Source: Thauera chlorobenzoica
GTDB lineage: Bacteria > Pseudomonadota > Gammaproteobacteria > Burkholderiales > Rhodocyclaceae
Assembly (NCBI RefSeq): GCF_001922305.1
Contig: NZ_CP018839.1
Coordinates: 1,736,001-1,800,000 of the forward strand
Direction of reading: 5' to 3'
Length of the DNA stretch: 64,000 bases
Shown here: in pieces, positions 17,712 to 25,450 of the stretch
Position numbering within the stretch: position 1 is the stretch's first letter
Layout of the letters: every line of letters begins with the position of its first letter
The notes under the pieces: model-generated
The model's database searches: none
Told to the model about the DNA's origin: nothing
Seen by the model: the letters and a program-made list of their open reading frames with translations, nothing else
Made by a program: the position numbers and the translations under genes

Positions 17712-19846
17712 TGGCGCGCTGGTTCGCCAGCCTCGACGTGGTGCACCAGGTGCGCGGCCGGGTGCGTCTGCGCTATCGCTGCGATGCCGGCGTGCGGCTG
17801 CAGGCGCGCGCGGTGCAGCGGGCGGTGGAAGGACTGCACGGCGTGCGCCGGGCGCGGCTCAACCCCCAGGCGCGCGCGCTGATCATCGAGTTCGCCGCCG
17901 ACCGGACCGGGGTCGAGCAGCTGGTCGCCGCGGTGAGCGCACTGTCGCCTGCTGCCGTCCCCGCGATCGCGCCGAAGCCCCTCGCCGATGGCGATGCCGC
18001 CCGCCTCGGCGCGGTGGCGCTGAGCGCGGCGAACCTGCTCGCCGGGCGCGCGCTCGGTGCCGGCCTGCAGGCGCCGATGGCGCTGGGGGTGGCGGTGCCG
18101 CTGCTCGGCGAGGCGGTCGACGACTTCCTCCAGCAAGGAGTCACCTCGCACGTACTCGAAGCGCTCGCGGTGGCGATCTCGATCGGGCGGCGCGACTACC
18201 TCGCCGCCAACACCACCTCCTTCCTGCTCGCGCTCGGCGAGTATCTCGAGTACTCCATCCAGCGCCGCTCGGACGATCTGCTCAAGCATCTGCTGGAGCC
18301 GGCGAGCGGCGAGGTGTGGGTCGAGCGCGGTGGAGTCGAGGCGCTCGTCGATGCCGCCGAGTTGCGCATGGGCGACACCGTGATCGCGGCCGCCGGGACG
18401 GTGGTCCCGGTCGATGGCACGGTGCTCGGCGGCGAGGCGATGGTCAACGAGGCGACGATGACCGGCGAGAGCGTGCCGGTCGCCCGCCGCCGCGGCGACC
18501 GCGTGCTGTCGGGCACGGTGGTCGCCGAGGGGCGCCTGCGCATCTACGCCGAGCACGTCGGCGCGCAGGCCGCGGCGGCGCGTATCGCTGATTTCGTCGA
18601 GCGCTCGCTCGCGGCCAAGAGCCGCACCCAGCTCGAAGCCTCGCGCATGGCCGACCGCCTGGTGCCGATGGTGCTCGGGCTGGCGGTGGGCACCTGGGCG
18701 CTGACCCGCGACTGGCGGCGGGTGGCGGCGGTGCTGCAGGCCGACTACTCGTGCGCGCTCAAGCTGTCCACGCCGGTGGCGTTCAAGGCCGCGATGTACC
18801 GCGCCGGCCGTGCCGGGATGCTGGTGAAGGGGGCGGATGCGCTCGAGCGCCTGGCCGAGGCCGATACCTTCGTCTTCGACAAGACCGGCACGCTCACCAG
18901 CGGCCACCTCGAAGTCACCGATTCGGTGGCGTTCCGGCCGGATTTTTCTTCCGCCGACCTGATCAACCTCGCCGCTTCGGTCGAAGAGCACTACTTCCAT
19001 CCGCTTGCGCTGGCAGTGGTCGAGGCCTCACGCCGACTCGATAAGCCGCGCCACTTCGACCACAAGGAAGTCGAGTTCATCGTCGCCCACGGCGTGGCCA
19101 GCGTGATCGATGGCAAGCGCATCGTGGTCGGCTCGCGCCACTTTGTCGAGGACGACGAAGGCATCGACCTCGCTGCCCACGGGGCGCTGATCGAGCGCCT
19201 CCACGAAGAGGGCAAGACCCTGCTCTACATCGGCTTCGGCGGCGAGCCGCTGGGCGTGCTCGCGCTGCGCGACAGCCTCCGCGGCAACAGCGCCGACACC
19301 GTGCACCGCCTGCGCCGGCTGGGGGTGAAGCGGGTGCTGATGCTCACCGGCGACCACCCGGCGCGTGCCGCGGCGATGGCCGGGGCGCTTGGCCTGGACG
19401 GCTTTCACGCCGGCCTGCTGCCGCACGATAAGGCCCGGCTGCTGCAGGAACTGGCCGACGATGGGGCCCAGGTCGCCTTCATCGGCGACGGCGTCAACGA
19501 CGCCCCCGCGCTCAGCGGCGCCCATGTCGGGATCTCGATGCACCAGGGCGCGGACATCGCCCGCCTCGCCTCGGACATCGCCCTGCTCGAGGACGACATC
19601 GCCCGCGTCGCCGACGCACGCGCGCTGGCACTGGCCACCGGCCGGCTGGTCAAGAGCAACTTCCGCCTCACCGTCGGGCTGAACACCGCGATCCTGTCGG
19701 CGGCCGCGCTCGGCCTGCTGAGCCCGGTGTCGGCCTCGTTGCTGCACAACGGCAGCACGATCGCGATCCTGCTGCGGGCGCTGCTCGGGGCCGGGCTGCC
19801 GCGGGCGCCACGCGGGAACGAAGGGCGCGCCGCCGGGCGCCGCTAG
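17708..19846 (+). CDS. P1B-type heavy-metal-translocating ATPase with N-terminal HMA_2-like domain
   Basis: A 712-residue ion pump. An N-terminal HMA_2-like domain (VVHQVRGRVRLRYRCDAGVR) is followed by membrane helices, the actuator motif TGES (about 252), phosphorylation site DKTGTLT with Asp391, the P1B-specific HP pair in HYFHPLALAVVE, the nucleotide domain, and GDGVNDAP near 593. The metal-binding transmembrane motif, CPC or SPC in most P1B pumps, reads YSCALKLSTP here (Tyr347-Ser348-Cys349), so ion specificity cannot be assigned; Mn, Zn and Cu are all possible. An ATGATG start (17708 or 17711) overlaps the preceding gene. Last gene of the module. Confidence 0.9.
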   Translation: MMARWFASLDVVHQVRGRVRLRYRCDAGVRLQARAVQRAVEGLHGVRRARLNPQARALIIEFAADRTGVEQLVAAVSALSPAAVPAIAPKPLADGDAARLGAVALSAANLLAGRALGAGLQAPMALGVAVPLLGEAVDDFLQQGVTSHVLEALAVAISIGRRDYLAANTTSFLLALGEYLEYSIQRRSDDLLKHLLEPASGEVWVERGGVEALVDAAELRMGDTVIAAAGTVVPVDGTVLGGEAMVNEATMTGESVPVARRRGDRVLSGTVVAEGRLRIYAEHVGAQAAAARIADFVERSLAAKSRTQLEASRMADRLVPMVLGLAVGTWALTRDWRRVAAVLQADYSCALKLSTPVAFKAAMYRAGRAGMLVKGADALERLAEADTFVFDKTGTLTSGHLEVTDSVAFRPDFSSADLINLAASVEEHYFHPLALAVVEASRRLDKPRHFDHKEVEFIVAHGVASVIDGKRIVVGSRHFVEDDEGIDLAAHGALIERLHEEGKTLLYIGFGGEPLGVLALRDSLRGNSADTVHRLRRLGVKRVLMLTGDHPARAAAMAGALGLDGFHAGLLPHDKARLLQELADDGAQVAFIGDGVNDAPALSGAHVGISMHQGADIARLASDIALLEDDIARVADARALALATGRLVKSNFRLTVGLNTAILSAAALGLLSPVSASLLHNGSTIAILLRALLGAGLPRAPRGNEGRAAGRR

Positions 19847-19914
19847 CATCGCCGCGGGCGGCCGGGGAGTAAGCGGCACAGGAGGGCGCGCTGGCCATGT
19901 CAGCAATGAGTCAA

Positions 19915-19940
19915 GTAATGCGAATTGTTATTATTTTGAT
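19915..19940 (+). promoter_or_regulatory. Fur-box-like site upstream of siderophore receptor
   Basis: GTAATGCGAATTGTTATTATTTTGAT is an AT-rich island in GC-rich surroundings, with hexamers resembling the NATWAT units of Fur boxes, about 165 bases before the receptor start. Together with the gene it precedes, this suggests iron repression. The intergenic space 19847-20104 shows nothing else clear. Confidence 0.55.
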
Positions 19941-20104
19941 ACAATGACCGAACGGTTGCGAGGGCCAGTCCCGGCGCCGTCCCGTCCGATCGGCGGGGCG
20001 GTGCTTACCCAACGGCTGGAATGTCGTCCAGGCAAAGCACCAGATGCCTCGTGCAGCGGCGGTTGCCGCTCCGGGTTCTTTCCCTTTCCGACCATTCCGC
20101 GACC

Positions 20105-22225
20105 ATGTCTTCCAGCCAAGCCTTTTCCTGCCCAACCTTTACCCCCCTTCCCAAATCCTCCCCCCTGATCCTGGCGCTGGCTTCTGCCGGCCTGATCGCC
20201 GCCGCCCCGGCAGCCGCGGCCGAACAACAACTCGACGAAGTGCGGGTCCATGCCGAGCGCGGCGGCAGCTTCACCGGCAATGCGATCCAGGTCGGCACCT
20301 TCCGCGATCTCGATCCCCTCGACGTGCCCCTGACCAACAACCTGGTGACGCGCGAAGTGCTCGACGCGCAGGGCGCCCGTACCCTGCACGGGGCGCTACG
20401 CAACACCGCGGGCGTTGCCCACGCCCAGATCGGCAATGCCACCTACGACAACATCTCGATCCGCGGTCTGCTCGTCGATAACCAGCGCAACTACCGCCTC
20501 AACGGCTCGCTGCCGATCGTCAACCTGATCGACACCCCGCTCGAGAACAAGGAGCGGGTCGAAGTGCTCAAGGGCGCGGCCTCGCTGTACTACGGCCTGG
20601 TGCCGCCGTCGGGCATCGTCAACCTGGTGACCAAGCGCCCGGCGGACAAGCCGGTGACGACGCTCAACACGTCGGTGAATGAGCATGGCGGCGCCGACGC
20701 CCACCTCGATTTCAGCCGCCGCTACGGCGACGGCGGCGACAAGGGCATCCGCCTCAACGTTGCCGCCGGCCGCCAGGAAGTGGGACTGGAAAACTACGAC
20801 GGCGAGCGCAGCCTGTTCGCCCTTGCCCACGACTGGCGGATCAACAGCGCGGTCAATTTCCGCGTCGACATCGAGCACTACCGCAAGGACGTCAGCGAGC
20901 CCGCCGCCATCCTGTTCAAGCCGGGGATGCGGCTGCCCGACCCGGTGGACAACCGCCTGAACCATGCCGGTGAATGGCAGCGCTACGACGCCAAAGCGAC
21001 CAACGTGCTGGCGCGTACCGACATCACTCTGTCCGAGGCGTGGATGCTCACCCTGGAGGCGGGGCAGGCCGAAACCGAGCGCGACCGCAATTTTTCCACG
21101 TTCAACTTCGCCGATCCGGCCACCGGCGACGGCACCCTGAACATCTTCTACGTCCGCGACCAGGCGTTCAAGAACCGCAATGCGCGCGGCGAACTGGTCG
21201 GCAGCCTGACGACCGGCCCGGTGACGCACGAGCTGACCTTCGGCGCCACCACCAACACCCGCACTTCGCGTGGTGAAACGGCGCCTGCGGTGACCGGCAT
21301 CGCGCAGAACTACTTCGATCCGCGCAACATCGAGCGGATCGCCGCCGGCACCTGGAAGGCGCTGACGCCGGCCCGCATCACCGACCGCGGGGTGTACGCC
21401 TTCGACCGGATGAGCTTCGGCGAACACTGGCAGGTGCTCGCCGGCGTGCGCTGGGGGCGCTACCGCAGCGAGGCCGGCACCGCCAAGCCCTACGAGGTAA
21501 CGAGCGATTCGCCCAACCTGTCGGTAATCTACAAGCTCAATCCGAACCTGAGCTTCTACGGCAGCTACCTGGAGGCGCTGGAAGAGACCGGGGTGGCGGG
21601 GGCGCAGTACGCCAATGCCGGTGAAGTGCTCGAGCCGGCGGTCAACAAGCAGAAGGAAATCGGCGTCAAGGCCCGGCTCGGCTCGGGAATGATGCTGCAG
21701 GCCGCGTATTTCGACATCGAGCGACCGCAGACCACCAAAGACGCCGCCAACCGCTTCGTGATCGGCGGCCGCAGCGATTACCGCGGGATCGAGCTGTCGG
21801 CCGGCGGCGACCTCGGCCGCGACTGGTCGGTGCTGGCCTCGGCCCTGTTCATGGATGCCGAGATCGTCCGCGTCGGGCCGGCCAACGCCGCCCAGCTCGG
21901 CAACACGCCGCAGAACACGGCGAAGCGGACCTTCAGCCTGTTCGCCGAATACCGGGTGCCGGGGGTGCCGGGGTGGTCGCTCAACGGCGGCCTCTACCAC
22001 GTCGGCGAGCGTGCGGTGAACAACCTCGAGCAGGCCCATGTGCCGTCCTACACCACGGTCTCGCTGGGCACCCGCTACGCGACCAAATGGGGCGCCACCC
22101 CGGTCAAGCTGCAGGCCAACCTGGACAACGCCACCGACCGCGACTACTGGCTCGGGACCGGCGACAACTACCTCGCCGCCGGCCTGCCGCGCACCCTGCG
22201 CGTGGCGGCCAGCTTCGAGTTCTGA
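20105..22225 (+). CDS. TonB-dependent siderophore receptor (no STN domain)
   Basis: Outer-membrane ferric-siderophore receptor, about 706 residues. A signal peptide (SPLILALASAGLIAAAPAAAA) is followed by plug domain motifs (NNLVTREVLDAQGARTLHGA; IRGLLVDNQRNYRLNG; VEVLKGAASLYYGLVPPSGI) and a 22-strand barrel ending with aromatic Phe (RTLRVAASFEF). The plug starts directly after the signal, so it lacks the N-terminal signalling domain of FecA-type receptors. ATG 20105 is chosen over 20021 because it gives a normal signal peptide. A Fur-like box lies upstream. Substrate unknown, probably a hydroxamate or catecholate siderophore. Confidence 0.92.
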   Translation: MSSSQAFSCPTFTPLPKSSPLILALASAGLIAAAPAAAAEQQLDEVRVHAERGGSFTGNAIQVGTFRDLDPLDVPLTNNLVTREVLDAQGARTLHGALRNTAGVAHAQIGNATYDNISIRGLLVDNQRNYRLNGSLPIVNLIDTPLENKERVEVLKGAASLYYGLVPPSGIVNLVTKRPADKPVTTLNTSVNEHGGADAHLDFSRRYGDGGDKGIRLNVAAGRQEVGLENYDGERSLFALAHDWRINSAVNFRVDIEHYRKDVSEPAAILFKPGMRLPDPVDNRLNHAGEWQRYDAKATNVLARTDITLSEAWMLTLEAGQAETERDRNFSTFNFADPATGDGTLNIFYVRDQAFKNRNARGELVGSLTTGPVTHELTFGATTNTRTSRGETAPAVTGIAQNYFDPRNIERIAAGTWKALTPARITDRGVYAFDRMSFGEHWQVLAGVRWGRYRSEAGTAKPYEVTSDSPNLSVIYKLNPNLSFYGSYLEALEETGVAGAQYANAGEVLEPAVNKQKEIGVKARLGSGMMLQAAYFDIERPQTTKDAANRFVIGGRSDYRGIELSAGGDLGRDWSVLASALFMDAEIVRVGPANAAQLGNTPQNTAKRTFSLFAEYRVPGVPGWSLNGGLYHVGERAVNNLEQAHVPSYTTVSLGTRYATKWGATPVKLQANLDNATDRDYWLGTGDNYLAAGLPRTLRVAASFEF

Positions 22226-22319
22226 TCGGTCTGGAGGCCGGCGGCGCCGGCCCCGCGTGCGGTGGCGCTCGTTTGCGCCCGGGCCGCGGCCCGGGCCGCA
22301 GCGCCCTGTGCGCAGGCGC

Positions 22320-22748
22320 TCAGCGCAGGAGGTGGCGCCGATGCACCGTCAGGTGCACGAGCAAGGCGGCGACGAACAGGCTGCCGGTCGCTGCGTGCCA
22401 GCGCTTGTGGCCGGTGGCGGCGAAGGCGAGCGAAGCGGCCAGGCTGCCGAGCATGCCGACCTTGGCATAACGGTTGATCTGCATCCGGGTCGAACGCGGT
22501 CCGCCGGCGTAGTGACGCGCGACCTCCGCATCGGTCAGCGCTTCGACTTCGGCTTCGAACTCGGTGGCTTCGACCGCGGCCGCATCGTAGATCAGCACCA
22601 GGCTGCCCGCCTTCGGATTGGGGGTGACCGAGTGGACGGCGTCGAGGCGCCCGAGTGCCGCGGCCAGCGCGGCCAGGCGTTCGATGCTGCGCAGCGGCTT
22701 GCCGCGGATGCGGATGCGTCCGGGGAGGGCGGAAACGATGTGGGTCAT
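22320..22748 (-). CDS. HMA_2-like membrane protein at the end of the siderophore operon
   Basis: 142 residues. The N-terminal part (IVSALPGRIRIRGKPLRSIE ... SVTPNPKAGSLVLIYDAAAV) has the same ferredoxin-like order and GRIRIR signature as the proteins at 16207 and 17708; the C-terminal part has two hydrophobic segments (VGMLGSLAASLAFAATG and AATGSLFVAALLVHLTV). No CxxC. Ninety bases after the DUF3325 gene on the same strand, so probably the last gene of the iron-uptake operon. Its role is unknown. Confidence 0.7.
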   Translation of the reverse strand: MTHIVSALPGRIRIRGKPLRSIERLAALAAALGRLDAVHSVTPNPKAGSLVLIYDAAAVEATEFEAEVEALTDAEVARHYAGGPRSTRMQINRYAKVGMLGSLAASLAFAATGHKRWHAATGSLFVAALLVHLTVHRRHLLR

Positions 22749-22838
22749 GGCGGCGGTCGCTCGAAATGCGCTGTCGAGGATTGTACGCCCGGGGCGGGTG
22801 TCGTGCCCGCCCGTCCGGCGCCGCTCATCGTGGGGTAC

Positions 22839-23159
22839 TTACCGGGCGCGGCGTCCGATGGCGGCCACACAGCCGAGCAGGCGCGGCTGCCAGCTCAGCG
22901 TGAAGGCGACGGCGAATGCGCCGGCGCTCAGCAGCAGCAGCGCGAGCAGGGCGCCGAAGGCGGGGCCGTCGCCGAGCACGGTGAGGACGGCGGTGAGCAC
23001 GAGCAGGGCGCTGCCGAGCGCGCGCGGCGGGCCGGGCCGGAATGCACGGTCGTCCGCCTGCCCGCCTGCTGCCTGGCGGTGGACCGGTTGCGTGAGTGCC
23101 AGCAGGGCCCAGCCGAGATAGCTGGCGGCGAACGCGGCGGCGAGCAGGATCGCGCTCAC
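22839..23159 (-). CDS. DUF3325-like inner-membrane protein
   Basis: 106 residues with an N-terminal helix (AILLAAAFAASYLGWALLAL), a polar loop and two further hydrophobic segments (GSALLVLTAVLTVLGDGPAF; LLALLLLSAGAFAVAFTLSW). DUF3325-type proteins travel with PepSY and DUF3649 proteins in siderophore loci. Start GTG 23159 overlaps the TGA of the micro-ORF before it (GTGA), with GGAGGG upstream. Confidence 0.75.
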   Translation of the reverse strand: MSAILLAAAFAASYLGWALLALTQPVHRQAAGGQADDRAFRPGPPRALGSALLVLTAVLTVLGDGPAFGALLALLLLSAGAFAVAFTLSWQPRLLGCVAAIGRRAR

Positions 23160-23242
23160 TGGACGACCCTCCTGTCGCTGCGCGACTTCCTCCCCGGGGG
23201 CGGTGAGCGCTGCCCTTTTGGCGGCCGTGCGGGCGCGTTCAT
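23156..23242 (-). CDS. Candidate 28-residue micro-ORF between PepSY and DUF3325 genes
   Basis: ATG 23242 overlaps the PepSY stop (ATGA), and its TGA overlaps the next GTG (GTGA), so the three frames are stitched without a gap. The peptide is very basic (NAPARPPKGQRSPPPGRKSR start, RRVVQ end) with no membrane segment. It may only keep ribosomes moving from one gene to the next, or be a genuine small protein. The ribosome site is weak (GAAGAGACGGC). Confidence 0.4.
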   Translation of the reverse strand: MNAPARPPKGQRSPPPGRKSRSDRRVVQ

Positions 23243-24798
23243 GCCGTCTCTTCGCCGCGGGTGGTGGGGGCGGTGCGCCGCTGCGCCCTCCGCCCCAGGC
23301 GGTGCGCTGCCCACGAGGCGGCAAGGGCGGTCGCCAGCAGCAGGGTATCGACGCCGGCAACGGCCTGCGAGGCGGCCGCCAGCGACTGCCCGAGGTGGGC
23401 GCCGGTGCCGATCCAGTTCAGGGCGACGGCGCCGAGCGCGAGTGTCGCGATGGTGGCGCATTGTTCGCGCCAGGCATGCCTTCCCCGCCAGCGCGCGTGC
23501 GCCAGCATGAGCGCCCAGGCGGCGAAGAATGCCTGCATCTCCAGCGTGGCACGCCCGTCGATGGCGGCCGGCAGCAGGCGGTTGGCGAGCAGGAAGGCGA
23601 GCGTGGCGGCGACCAGGCCGGTGCTCGAGGCGGTGGTCAGCGCCTCGACGAGCTGGAAGCCGGCGCCCTGCGCCACGCCCGCGCGCCGGCGCCGGGCTTC
23701 GAGCCAGAACAGCAGGCCGGAGGCGATCATCACGCAGCCGCCCAGCCCGCCGGCGAAGTACAGCCAGCGCAGGCTCCAGTGCTCGAACTGGATGAAGTGC
23801 AAGCCGGTGAGGAAGCGCTGCACCCCGACCGCGCCCTGCGCCCGATGCTGGTGAAGCACTTCGCCGCTGGCGGCGTCGAAATAGAGGATGTCGAGGTTCA
23901 TCGTGACTTCTTCGGCGAATGTGCGCCGGATTTCGACGTAGGACGCCGCATCGCCGGCGTGCCGGACGCGCACGAAATAGGGACGCCCGCCGTCCCAGGC
24001 CGCCTGCGCGCGCGCCAGCATGGCATCGACCGAGGCCAGCGTGCCCGGCCGCCCTGCCGGCGGGCGCGACCACTTGCCCATCGCCTCGCGCTCGAACGCC
24101 TCCCGGGCCTGGGTGCCGGCGTGCGCGTAGGCGGCCTGGTAGGCGCTCGGGAAATAGATCGTGAACAGGATCGCCAGGCCCGACAGCGCCATCGTGAAGT
24201 GGAACGGCAGCGCCAGCACGCCGCTGAGGTTGTGGATATCGAGGGTCGCGCGCGGCAGGGCGCGGGCCGGGCGGAAGACGAAGAAGTCCGCCAGCAGGCG
24301 ACGGTGGATCAGCACCCCGGAAACCAGCAGCACCAGCACCGCCATTCCGGCCAGGCCGACGATCCAGTAGCCGAGGTTGTAGGCGCGCAGGTGGAGGCGG
24401 AAGTGGAGCGGAAAGAAGAAGCCGCTCGCGCCTTCGCTGGCGGCACCTTCGAGCACCGCGCCGGTGCGTGGATCGAGGTGCCGGCGCAGCGCCCGGCCGG
24501 CGTCATCGGCATGACGCAGGGTATGGACCGGGGTGCGCGCCGAGGGCAGGACCACGCTCCAGGTCGTGCCGTACGGTGCCAGGCGCTGCGCCACCGGCAG
24601 CACGGTCTGGTCGAACGAGGGCAGCGGTGCCGTCGCCACCGACGGTGGCAGCCGCGTTTCCGGCATCATCCAGCGGTCGATCTCGCGGTCGAACACCGAC
24701 AGGGTGCCCATCCAGAAGATCAGCAGCAGCACACCGCCCAGCACCACGCCGGCCCAGGTGTGGAGGGCGCTCATCGACTGGCGCGCGTGCGGGCTCAT
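23239..24798 (-). CDS. PepSY-associated transmembrane protein (PiuB/FoxB-like)
   Basis: A 519-residue inner-membrane protein. First helix HTWAGVVLGGVLLLIFWMGT, a periplasmic PepSY region, LGYWIVGLAGMAVLVLLVSG, and the family-typical LDIHNLSGVLALPFHFTMAL and IYFPSAYQ, followed by two more helices near LRWLYFAGGLGGCVMIASGL and LLFWLE. PepSY_TM proteins sit beside siderophore receptors; FoxB-like members act in reductive release or transport of iron from ferric siderophores. Lies between the DUF3649 and DUF3325 genes in an overlapping operon. Confidence 0.88.
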   Translation of the reverse strand: MSPHARQSMSALHTWAGVVLGGVLLLIFWMGTLSVFDREIDRWMMPETRLPPSVATAPLPSFDQTVLPVAQRLAPYGTTWSVVLPSARTPVHTLRHADDAGRALRRHLDPRTGAVLEGAASEGASGFFFPLHFRLHLRAYNLGYWIVGLAGMAVLVLLVSGVLIHRRLLADFFVFRPARALPRATLDIHNLSGVLALPFHFTMALSGLAILFTIYFPSAYQAAYAHAGTQAREAFEREAMGKWSRPPAGRPGTLASVDAMLARAQAAWDGGRPYFVRVRHAGDAASYVEIRRTFAEEVTMNLDILYFDAASGEVLHQHRAQGAVGVQRFLTGLHFIQFEHWSLRWLYFAGGLGGCVMIASGLLFWLEARRRRAGVAQGAGFQLVEALTTASSTGLVAATLAFLLANRLLPAAIDGRATLEMQAFFAAWALMLAHARWRGRHAWREQCATIATLALGAVALNWIGTGAHLGQSLAAASQAVAGVDTLLLATALAASWAAHRLGRRAQRRTAPTTRGEETA

Positions 24799-24801
24799 CG
24801 A

Positions 24802-25128
24802 TCAGCTCCCGCTTGCCGGCGGCACTGCCAGCCATGCCGCGAGCAGGGCGCAGGCGGCGGTGGTGGCACCGAGAACAGTGCCGACGCGGGTGAGCGGTGC
24901 GGTGAAACCCCACAGCAGCACGGCGAGGTAGAGCGGAAAGCCACTCAGTGCCGCCGCTACCGCGGCCTGTCCGCGGGGGATGCCGGCGAGCGCCAGCAAG
25001 GCCGCGAGCAATGCCACCGCTGCGGCGGTGCAGGCGTAGCCGCCACCGACCGCGGCGAGCACGCGCACGGCGATCGCGCCATGCCGCCGCGCAGCCATCG
25101 CTGCCCGGAGAGGGCGTATTCGCGTCAT
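24802..25128 (-). CDS. DUF3649-like inner-membrane protein
   Basis: 108 residues with hydrophobic segments VLAAVGGGYACTAAAVALLA, GFPLYLAVLLWGFTA and TTAACALLAAWLAV. The arrangement (basic N-terminus, AVRVLAAVGGGY) resembles DUF3649 proteins that precede PepSY proteins in iron-uptake operons. Start ATG 25128 is used; an in-frame TTG at 25137 is less likely. GGGGGACG upstream may serve as ribosome site. The upstream micro-ORF ends six bases before it. Confidence 0.75.
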   Translation of the reverse strand: MTRIRPLRAAMAARRHGAIAVRVLAAVGGGYACTAAAVALLAALLALAGIPRGQAAVAAALSGFPLYLAVLLWGFTAPLTRVGTVLGATTAACALLAAWLAVPPASGS

Positions 25129-25133
25129 GTTGC

Positions 25134-25292
25134 TCAAACGTCCCCCTGATAGCCGACGGTCACCGCGCGCCCGCGGACGGTGACGGCTTCAAGCGCGGCC
25201 GCGCCCTGCGCCGCGGCAGGCAGGGCGCGGCCGGCGAGCAGGGCGGCGGCGAGGGGGTGGCGGCGGGATGGGCATCTGCGGGGGCAAGGCAT
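25134..25292 (-). CDS. Candidate 52-residue exported peptide heading the PepSY operon
   Basis: A frame from ATG 25292 to TGA 25134 encodes a basic N-terminus, a signal-peptide-like core (LAAALLAGRALPAAAQGAAA) and a tail EAVTVRGRAVTVGYQGDV. The tail looks like the short segment that normally joins signal peptide and plug in TonB-dependent receptors, so this may be a receptor remnant retained as a small exported protein. It is too short to be called firmly. Confidence 0.4.
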   Translation of the reverse strand: MPCPRRCPSRRHPLAAALLAGRALPAAAQGAAALEAVTVRGRAVTVGYQGDV

Positions 25293-25404
25293 CGATCACT
25301 CTCCATGGGCTCATAGGCTGGCTGAGAGCATGGCGCCCCTGGCTGGCGGGTGTGCGTGCTGCAGGCACGGGAAGTGGAGCCTGTAGCACGTGCGAGAGTG
25401 TACT

Positions 25405-25428
25405 TGATACCCATTCGCATTCGCAAAT
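25405..25428 (-). promoter_or_regulatory. Fur-box-like site for the DUF3649/PepSY/DUF3325 operon
   Basis: Read on the minus strand, TTTGCGAATGCGAATGGGTATC... contains tandem GCGAAT hexamers followed by GGTATC. It lies in the 158-base gap between the end of the STN receptor and the first micro-ORF, separating the two transcription units. Confidence 0.5.
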
Positions 25429-25450
25429 ATGGCTGAGCCCTGCGCCAGCG

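Noticed and set aside
22236..22252. GGCCGGC-GGC-GCCGGCC hairpin as a terminator after the siderophore receptor
   Set aside because: Loop is short, no U-tract follows, and such GC palindromes are frequent by chance at this base composition.
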